From assembly GCA_018623655.1 (NCBI GenBank), contig JAAZVG010000116.1, positions 1 to 5,055 of the forward strand: 5,055 bases of DNA. Reading direction: 5' to 3'. This DNA is from Flavobacteriaceae bacterium (GTDB lineage Bacteria > Bacteroidota > Bacteroidia > Flavobacteriales > Flavobacteriaceae). The first letter of the stretch is position 1. Each line of letters opens with the position of its first letter. Made by a program: the position numbers and the translations under genes. Positions 1-4,392 of the stretch are shown piece after piece. The notes beneath the pieces were generated by a model. The model was not told the DNA's origin, searched no databases, and was given only the letters and a program-made list of their open reading frames with translations.

Positions 1-512
1 AAATGATTTAAATACATAAAGGCATCTTGATGAATCCAAACTCCTTCGTCTTGCTTTTTCGGAGATAAAATCTGCTGCCACTGGTTTACGCTATCCTCAG
101 GGTTCAGGGTTATTTGGTCGTATCGAGGAGTTACATTTTTCACTTTGGGAAAGATCCATATCTGAAGAAAAGCAACTGGCTCACTTCCACTCGCATTCAT
201 TTCGCTATGCTCCACTCCAGAACCAGCACTCATGACCTGTATGTCTCCTGAGCGGATAATGGTTTCATTTCCCATATTGTCCCGATGCTTTAGGTCACCA
301 CTAAGAGGAATAGTGATGATTTCCATATCTCGGTGCCCATGAGTTCCAAATCCCATTGAAGGGGCAACCCAATCGTCGTTAAGTACGCGAAGCGCACCAA
401 AATTCATCTGATCAGGATTGAAGTAAGAAGCAAAGCTAAAGCTGTGCGAGGATTTTAACCATCCATGGTCAGCATAGCCTCGAGAATCGGCTAAGAACAA
501 TTTCGTTTTCAT
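1..512 (-). CDS. Pirin-family protein, C-terminus cut by the window edge
   Basis: The 170 visible codons start at ATG 510-512 and stay open to the left edge. The protein is the N-terminal cupin domain of the pirin family (bacterial relatives include YhhW, a quercetin 2,3-dioxygenase). Family hallmarks are visible: SHSFSFASYFNP at residues 22-33, NFGALRVLNDD at 37-47, and the metal-ligand pattern HGH (H58, H60) plus EHSE (H102, E104). These positions match the iron-binding His/His/His/Glu set of human pirin, so a metal-binding cupin is likely; the substrate cannot be told. About 60 or more C-terminal residues should lie outside the window. The leader is A-rich (aaaacaaaaac) with no clear Shine-Dalgarno, usual for Bacteroidota. 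It lies only 24 bp beyond the terminator that closes the upstream operon, so it is probably a separate unit or is reached by read-through. Confidence 0.93.
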   Translation of the reverse strand, partial: MKTKLFLADSRGYADHGWLKSSHSFSFASYFNPDQMNFGALRVLNDDWVAPSMGFGTHGHRDMEIITIPLSGDLKHRDNMGNETIIRSGDIQVMSAGSGVEHSEMNASGSEPVAFLQIWIFPKVKNVTPRYDQITLNPEDSVNQWQQILSPKKQDEGVWIHQDAFMYLNH

Positions 513-536
513 GTTTTTGTTTTAAAGATACCCTAT

Positions 537-564
537 AAAAAAAGGGAGACTAAAAAGCCTCCCT
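537..564 (-). terminator. Intrinsic terminator closing the membrane-protein operon
   Basis: Read on the minus strand, AGGGAGGC and GTCTCCCT form an 8-bp stem (one G-T pair) around the loop TTTTTA, followed directly by a run of seven T. The plus strand has no T run after the hairpin, so it works for minus-strand transcription only. It starts 15 bp past the stop of the small frame at 580-669. Confidence 0.88.
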
Positions 565-569
565 AATTC

Positions 570-583
570 TTAATCTAGATTAA
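570..583. repeat. Perfect 14-bp palindrome
   Basis: TTAATCTAGATTAA reads the same on both strands. It overlaps the stop codon of the small frame (580-582), sits 5 bp upstream of the terminator stem on the minus strand, and centres about 64 bp upstream of the pirin-family start codon. It could be a dimeric regulator site or a chance AT-rich palindrome; the sequence alone does not decide. Confidence 0.4.
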
Positions 584-669
584 TCGTCATCTTCAATTTC
601 AATGACGCCTTCTAAAGATTGATCGTTTTCAATAAAAAATAAGAATTTTTTTATGGCTGACTTATACAT
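580..669 (-). CDS. Possible 29-residue peptide with acidic tail
   Basis: This short frame opens at ATG 667-669 and ends at TAA 580-582. It overlaps the last 19 bp of the DUF2752 gene and ends just before the operon terminator. The product has a basic and hydrophobic front (residues 2-13, YKSAIKKFLFFI) and a strongly acidic end (EGVIEIEDDD, 20-29), which looks more like a protein tail than random translation. No ribosome site is visible (only ataatca before the ATG) and I recognise no family. It could be a real small protein, an out-of-frame C-terminal extension of the DUF2752 protein left by a frameshift, or noise. Position between gene and terminator is the main support. Confidence 0.33.
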   Translation of the reverse strand: MYKSAIKKFLFFIENDQSLEGVIEIEDDD

Positions 670-974
670 TGATTATGAGATAGATAGAACCTTATCCCTT
701 GATAAATAAAAAATCCAAATAGGAGATAAATGACAGGATTATAGTGATAAGCTCCTAAAAAGTCTCCTTGAACTAATGACCACAAAGCCCTAGATAATCC
801 GCAACCCAAGCAATGGTGATCGGTTAACAAGGTGAAAAGACAAGGAATGGCAATAGAAGTGCCGAAGCGATCAGCCATGCACAGAGCAAGAATCTGATAA
901 CTTACTAAAACCCCAAGCAAGGTGGTTTCCAGTGAAGGCTTAAGCTGCTGAACGGATTGGAATACCTTGAGCAT
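651..974 (-). CDS. DUF2752 family membrane protein
   Basis: A 107-residue protein of the DUF2752 family, whose function is not known. The family signature runs from P44 to P80: PC (C45), then CLGCGLSRAL at 55-64 (C55, C58, G59), then the QGDFLGAYHYNP segment at 69-80. Predicted membrane helices lie at about 17-34 and 80-96. The ATG at 972-974 lies inside the end of the TM2 gene, a 35-bp overlap. It is preferred over the next Met (M33), which would remove the first helix; GGAAA lies about 9 nt upstream of it. TM2 and DUF2752 genes are, to my recollection, often neighbours in Bacteroidota, which supports co-translation and perhaps a shared membrane role. Confidence 0.88.
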   Translation of the reverse strand: MLKVFQSVQQLKPSLETTLLGVLVSYQILALCMADRFGTSIAIPCLFTLLTDHHCLGCGLSRALWSLVQGDFLGAYHYNPVIYLLFGFFIYQGIRFYLSHNQCISQP

Positions 975-1272
975 CTTTGAAGTTTCCAGTTACAATAAGA
1001 ATAAAATCGATGATGGCCCATATTCCACAACCACCTAGAGTGATAAGCTGAAGAATTCCGATCGTAGTATGACCAGTATAAAAGCGATGAATACCAAACA
1101 CGCCCAAAAACCAACAAAGCAATAAAGTCGCTAGAAAACGCGAGTCTATAGGTAAACCTGATTTCGTAGTAGTTCCGAAGCCGACCCCGCAATTAGGACA
1201 TATTACAGCATTTTTACTGACTAGTTTCCCACATTCATGGCAGTACATTTGATGGTCTGATTTGATTTCCAT
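940..1272 (-). CDS. Zinc-ribbon TM2-domain membrane protein
   Basis: A 110-residue protein. A short zinc ribbon comes first, with CxxC pairs C11/C14 and C25/C28 (YCHECG and CPNCG). A linker follows, then a TM2 domain at about 44-103: the first helix at 46-60, the family loop GIHRFYTGH at 60-68, the second helix at about 71-94, and the D89-x-F-I-L motif that replaces the DRF-type end of the second helix. TM2 proteins sit in the inner membrane; their biochemical role is unsettled. The start at ATG 1270-1272 lies 17 bp after the stop of the fusion gene; M9 is an alternative start that still keeps the ribbon. The 3' end overlaps the DUF2752 start by 35 bp. Confidence 0.92.
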   Translation of the reverse strand: MEIKSDHQMYCHECGKLVSKNAVICPNCGVGFGTTTKSGLPIDSRFLATLLLCWFLGVFGIHRFYTGHTTIGILQLITLGGCGIWAIIDFILIVTGNFKDAQGIPIRSAA

Positions 1273-1289
1273 AAGGTCGATTATTCAGC

Positions 1290-3122
1290 TTAAAAAATTA
1301 ATAGCACTCCCAAAATACAGAGAATAATACAGATGAGTAAAAGCACACCAATATAAGCGAATCTTAGGGTGGTGATAAACTCAATCTCATCAATTTTAGG
1401 CAATAAGTATTTGCGCCAAATGAAAACGATAGGCCAAGCCAAAAAATAAGAGCTCGGGGGTAACTCTGAGGCATTTGACGATTTCAGTTTCGGATAATTT
1501 TCAAGCACCTGGTAAACCTCGATGGGATCTAACCAGTTCACTTGTGATTTTTCAAGGTATTCGATTTTCAATTCATAGGCATCTTCAATATGGGTGGTGA
1601 GCGTCTGTAGGCGCTGATGAATTGAATCTAGTAATACTAAATCAACATGTCCATCTTCCTTTAATACATCCAGTGATCGAATAGGCGATCCAAATCGCAC
1701 AGATACTTTGTCTCTAAATTGTTCGAGTCGTTCATAATTAAACCCCACAGGCACCAAAAAAACCTCTTCGCTAGAATCTTTTTGGTAAATTGTTTCAAGT
1801 AATCGAATAACTCCTTTTTTTAGTGGCCGGACGCGACGTTCGGCACCGTGATTGCCTTCTGGGAAAAGCGCAATAGCCTCTCCATTTTCTAATAAAGCAT
1901 CGGCACCCTTTTCAAACAGTTCAATATTATTACGAAGATTTCGGCCTCCATCTCTAAATCTAAAAATCGGAAGTAAACCCAGGTAATGAAGTATTTTAGA
2001 TAGGATTTGATTTTTAAAAACACTAGCCCTTGTGTAAAAGGTAGTTGGCCTTCTATTAAAAGCTGCAATAAGTAATGGATCGATGAGCCCGTTTTGATGA
2101 TTACCCACGAAAATCATTCTACCTCGAGGGATGTTCTCAAGCCCATGAATCTCAATTTTTTCATAATTGAGAAATAGTAAATTTCGTACAAGGGCAATCA
2201 CAATGATTCTTATTGCCGGGCGAATATGATTCTTTAACACTCCCCAGAATAGGCCAAGTAAAAGGCCAGAAATAAGGTGCCAAACACCCCATAGAGCTGC
2301 AATAATTGCCATTCCGCCGAGACCATCAAAAAAAGTAAAGATCAATAGTAGCCCCAGACCTGAATTCTGAATACCAGTCTCTATTGCAATGCTTCGGCAT
2401 GAATATCGGTCTAGTCTAAAGACTACTGCTGTAAAAAAACCTAACAGGATCGCTAAAGTATTGTGAACTATAACCAAATCGGCAAACTGAATAGCGTAAC
2501 TGCGAAAGGCATCCCAATTTGAGGCTAAAGCTAGCCCAACTAAAGCGATAAATAGAATTAGAGATAAAGGCTTTAAAATTTTTTCAAGACGTATCGCTTG
2601 GCTCTCAAAGCGGTGCCTAGTATAGAGTCCAAGTGCCAAAGGTAAAGCGAGAAGCAGACCAACCACTTTAAATAGATCTGTAGGTGCTACCGAAATCGAT
2701 CGCAGTAATACCGATGTAGGTTCGTATAGAGAAGCATACCACTGAAAGTTAATGGGTGTCATAATTACCGATAACAGTGTTGCAAATGCCGTAAGAGTTA
2801 TAGAAAGTGCTGTATTTGCCTTTGACAAATGACTTATGAAATTGGATACATTCCCTCCAGGACAAGACGCTACTAATAACAATCCCAAAGCGATACTCGG
2901 AGGAGGTTTAACCCATAAAACCAATACGAAGGTGAGCGCCGGAAGTAAAACAAACTGACTCAACAAACCCACTAAAACCAGTTTTGGAGTTCGAAGTAAC
3001 ACTTTAAATTGACCTATCTCAATATCTAATGCAATACCATACATCACCAGCCCTAAGGCCAAATTTAAAGCCCATAATGAATCACTACCAAAGTTGATAT
3101 GTATTTGGTCGATATCGGTCAT
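1290..3122 (-). CDS. BASS-type sodium symporter fused to PlsC-type acyltransferase
   Basis: A 610-residue two-part membrane protein. Residues about 15-295 form a complete bile acid:sodium symporter (BASS/SBF) domain: a Gly-rich first helix, ASCPGGNVSN at 85-94, ALSITLT at 105-111, and ETGIQNSGL at 248-256. Residues about 318-540 form a lysophospholipid acyltransferase domain of the Bacteroidota type: NHQNGLIDP at 341-349 (H342, D348), FRFRDGGR at 387-394, and FPEGNHG at 420-426 leading to RPLKKG at 432-437. Two hydrophobic stretches, about 556-574 and 586-610, end the protein, as in stand-alone relatives. BASS proteins of known structure have both ends in the cytoplasm, which would put the acyltransferase there, where acyl donors are. 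The transported solute and acyl acceptor are unknown. Start ATG 3120-3122 lies 4 bp after the previous gene. Confidence is high for both domains, low for any coupled function. Confidence 0.93.
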   Translation of the reverse strand: MTDIDQIHINFGSDSLWALNLALGLVMYGIALDIEIGQFKVLLRTPKLVLVGLLSQFVLLPALTFVLVLWVKPPPSIALGLLLVASCPGGNVSNFISHLSKANTALSITLTAFATLLSVIMTPINFQWYASLYEPTSVLLRSISVAPTDLFKVVGLLLALPLALGLYTRHRFESQAIRLEKILKPLSLILFIALVGLALASNWDAFRSYAIQFADLVIVHNTLAILLGFFTAVVFRLDRYSCRSIAIETGIQNSGLGLLLIFTFFDGLGGMAIIAALWGVWHLISGLLLGLFWGVLKNHIRPAIRIIVIALVRNLLFLNYEKIEIHGLENIPRGRMIFVGNHQNGLIDPLLIAAFNRRPTTFYTRASVFKNQILSKILHYLGLLPIFRFRDGGRNLRNNIELFEKGADALLENGEAIALFPEGNHGAERRVRPLKKGVIRLLETIYQKDSSEEVFLVPVGFNYERLEQFRDKVSVRFGSPIRSLDVLKEDGHVDLVLLDSIHQRLQTLTTHIEDAYELKIEYLEKSQVNWLDPIEVYQVLENYPKLKSSNASELPPSSYFLAWPIVFIWRKYLLPKIDEIEFITTLRFAYIGVLLLICIILCILGVLLIF

Positions 3123-3126
3123 GCCC

Positions 3127-3327
3127 TTATCGCTCCTCTCTAATTTTCTCGATCACTGCACGTCCGAGAAGAGAGAACCCTGTGTTACAGATCACTAGGG
3201 CTAAGCAACCTAACCAAAACCAGTCTGAGGTGTTGTTCCACTTGGTTATTATAGCTTCGCCAAGCAGAGAAAGGCCTAATCCAATAACTACTAGGCTAGC
3301 CACTGAATATTTAAATGAGTTTTTCAT
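3127..3327 (-). CDS. Small two-helix membrane protein with internal repeat
   Basis: A 66-residue protein without a family I can name. It has two hydrophobic helices (about 8-27 and 36-55) joined by a short polar loop with Trp and Asn, and a charged end (EKIREER). The ends of the two helices carry near-copies of one motif: GLSLLGEAII at 18-27 and GFSLLGRAVI at 50-59, with Glu in the first where the second has Arg. It is placed 8 bp after the Kazal lipoprotein gene and 4 bp before the symporter-acyltransferase gene, so it is probably co-translated with the fusion. A role as a small partner subunit of that protein is possible but unproven. Start ATG 3325-3327, A/T-rich leader. Confidence 0.8.
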   Translation of the reverse strand: MKNSFKYSVASLVVIGLGLSLLGEAIITKWNNTSDWFWLGCLALVICNTGFSLLGRAVIEKIREER

Positions 3328-3335
3328 ATCAAAAT

Positions 3336-3929
3336 TTAAAATGAGGAGCCTGCGCAGGTTCCTTCATAGTCAGCACTTACCCCATAACGAGAAGCTTCAC
3401 ATGCATTTGAATAGGAAAACCCATCGCAGCCGCATACCGGTTGATATATTTCGGCACAAGCTAATTGTAAATTAAAATTATCCCAGGAAATACAGTCCTC
3501 AGTAATCCGTTTAAAATAGTAACTGATTTCGTCATCTGCGATATCAGGATTGTCTACATAGTGAATGCTTAGATTATTGGCATCAACTTCAAAGGTGTAG
3601 CTTCTATTCGAAATCAAATCATCAAGTTCATTACCCTGAACACGAATAGGTGTTACTATTTCATTATCGCTAATCCCTAGGGGTTGTCCATTTTGATTTC
3701 TCGATAGCATTACACTAGATTTAGCTGATACCCATAGTTCGTTGGTTGTAAAATCGTAATCTTCAAAATAGCAATAACAGGAAACTTGCTGTAATTGCCA
3801 TCTACCCTCTATGGCACCAATCTCAGGACTATTCAATTCATTATCCTTTAAACAGGAAGACAGAACTAGAGCGATTAAGAGCACTAAGATTCGTTTACAT
3901 ATACTATTTAAAACGCTCATAATTTTCAT
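3336..3929 (-). CDS. Lipoprotein with C-terminal Kazal-type inhibitor domain
   Basis: A 197-residue secreted lipoprotein. The signal peptide has a Lys/Arg-flanked hydrophobic core at about 12-25 and the lipobox LSSC with the lipidated Cys at C26. Residues about 38-142 form a beta-rich domain starting EGRWQLQQVSCYCYF (41-55), reminiscent of lipocalin-like or META-like folds of Bacteroidota lipoproteins; this is a weak resemblance. Residues 146-192 are a bacterial Kazal domain with six cysteines (C146, C158, C166, C168, C177, C192) and the hallmarks PVCGCDG and YSNACEA. Kazal domains inhibit serine proteases. By alignment with ovomucoid the reactive-site P1 residue would be E160. It overlaps the DUF2834 gene by 26 bp; M4 (ATG 3918-3920) is an alternative start. 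It probably faces the periplasm or cell surface. Confidence 0.9.
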   Translation of the reverse strand: MKIMSVLNSICKRILVLLIALVLSSCLKDNELNSPEIGAIEGRWQLQQVSCYCYFEDYDFTTNELWVSAKSSVMLSRNQNGQPLGISDNEIVTPIRVQGNELDDLISNRSYTFEVDANNLSIHYVDNPDIADDEISYYFKRITEDCISWDNFNLQLACAEIYQPVCGCDGFSYSNACEASRYGVSADYEGTCAGSSF

Positions 3930-4224
3930 AAAGATATAGTGGGAGTGCTAGTGAAAATCCTACTAGGAATAGGGCCGCCAAGTATTTGAAGAATTGAAAC
4001 TTTGTAATTCTTTTTCTGATAAGTAGATAAATCGAAAAGACTAAGAACGTAGTTGCTGCTATGGTAAGATCAGCATTTAATATTCTCATTCCTTCATTGG
4101 CATTAATTTGTTCAAAAAACAACGAGGTTGACCAGCTCCAGTCATTGGCCTTCATAAACATTACGATCTGGTAATAAGGCCATGCCACGCCAAGCAAGCA
4201 TAAAACTAAAAGCACTCTTTTCAT
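3904..4224 (-). CDS. DUF2834 family membrane protein
   Basis: A 106-residue membrane protein of the DUF2834 family, of unknown function. Visible family features are the N-terminal helix (4-20) ending in WPYYQ, a polar middle with FFEQINAN at 36-43, the ADLTIAATTF motif at 51-60 starting the second helix, and the third helix (about 79-97) ending in ALPLYLYENYER at 93-104, where relatives usually have PLFLYxRE. It is the first gene of the minus-strand chain, so the operon promoter should lie between its ATG (4222-4224) and the tRNA terminator at 4255-4289. That space holds TACATTTC (4246-4253 on the minus strand), 7 of 8 to the Bacteroidota -7 element TAnnTTTG, but no convincing -33 element. 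Confidence 0.88.
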   Translation of the reverse strand: MKRVLLVLCLLGVAWPYYQIVMFMKANDWSWSTSLFFEQINANEGMRILNADLTIAATTFLVFSIYLLIRKRITKFQFFKYLAALFLVGFSLALPLYLYENYERFK

Positions 4225-4254
4225 TTTTAAACTTTTGATTGTGCCGAAATGTAC

Positions 4255-4289
4255 AAAATAAAAAATCCATGCCTTAAGACATGGATTTT
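4255..4289 (-). terminator. Intrinsic terminator of the tRNA-Val locus
   Basis: On the minus strand AAAATCCATG and CATGGATTTT form a perfect 10-bp stem around an 8-nt loop, followed by a T-rich tail (TTTTTATTTTG counting the stem end). It lies 10 bp after the tRNA 3' end, as expected for a tRNA terminator, and insulates the downstream operon from transcription coming from the mobile element. The A-rich 5' flank of the stem gives weak symmetry, but a T tail suited to plus-strand transcription is short (TTTTC). Confidence 0.82.
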
Positions 4290-4299
4290 CTGCTTGATG

Positions 4300-4351
4300 T
4301 GGGCCCTACTGGATTCGAACCAGTGACCCCCTGCTTGTAAGGCAGGTGCTC
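4300..4351 (-). pseudogene. 3' remnant of tRNA-Val(UAC); attachment-site end
   Basis: Minus-strand tRNA features present: D-stem 3' strand GAGC (4351-4348), anticodon stem CCTGC/GCAGG (4346-4342 and 4334-4330) around the loop CTTACAA with anticodon TAC (Val), variable loop GGGTC, T-arm ACTGG/CCAGT around TTCGAAT, acceptor 3' strand AGGGCCC, and discriminator A at 4300. The 5' part is missing: where the acceptor 5' strand (GGGCCCT expected) and D-stem GCTC should be, at about 4362-4374, the sequence is unrelated. It is therefore not a functional tRNA. Next to an integrase, this is the usual result of site-specific insertion into a tRNA gene, with the original 3' end pushed to this junction. 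CCA is not encoded. Confidence 0.85.
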
Positions 4352-4392
4352 ATATCTTCTCACATCAGTAAAATCAAGGGGTAAGCGGTTAA

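Noticed and set aside
905..1192. Open minus-strand frame of 95 codons
   Set aside because: It lies in another frame across the TM2 and DUF2752 genes, has no family features and is rich in Tyr, Ser and Trp as expected of a shadow frame.
3182..3475. Open plus-strand frame of 97 codons
   Set aside because: It is antisense to the 66-residue protein and the Kazal lipoprotein, both well supported, and shows no domain.
1302..3949. The 11-mer TAGCACTCCCA on the plus strand at 1302-1312 and on the minus strand at 3939-3949
   Set aside because: Both copies fall inside coding sequence of unrelated genes and do not extend further; most likely chance.
4246..4253. TACATTTC as promoter -7 element of the minus-strand operon
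   Set aside because: It is 7 of 8 to TAnnTTTG and well placed, but no -33 TTG lies at the right distance, so it is mentioned only as a candidate in the DUF2834 entry.
4300..4374. A complete tRNA-Val gene
   Set aside because: The 5' acceptor strand and the D-stem 5' strand have no complement to the 3' strands, so only the 3' part is present.
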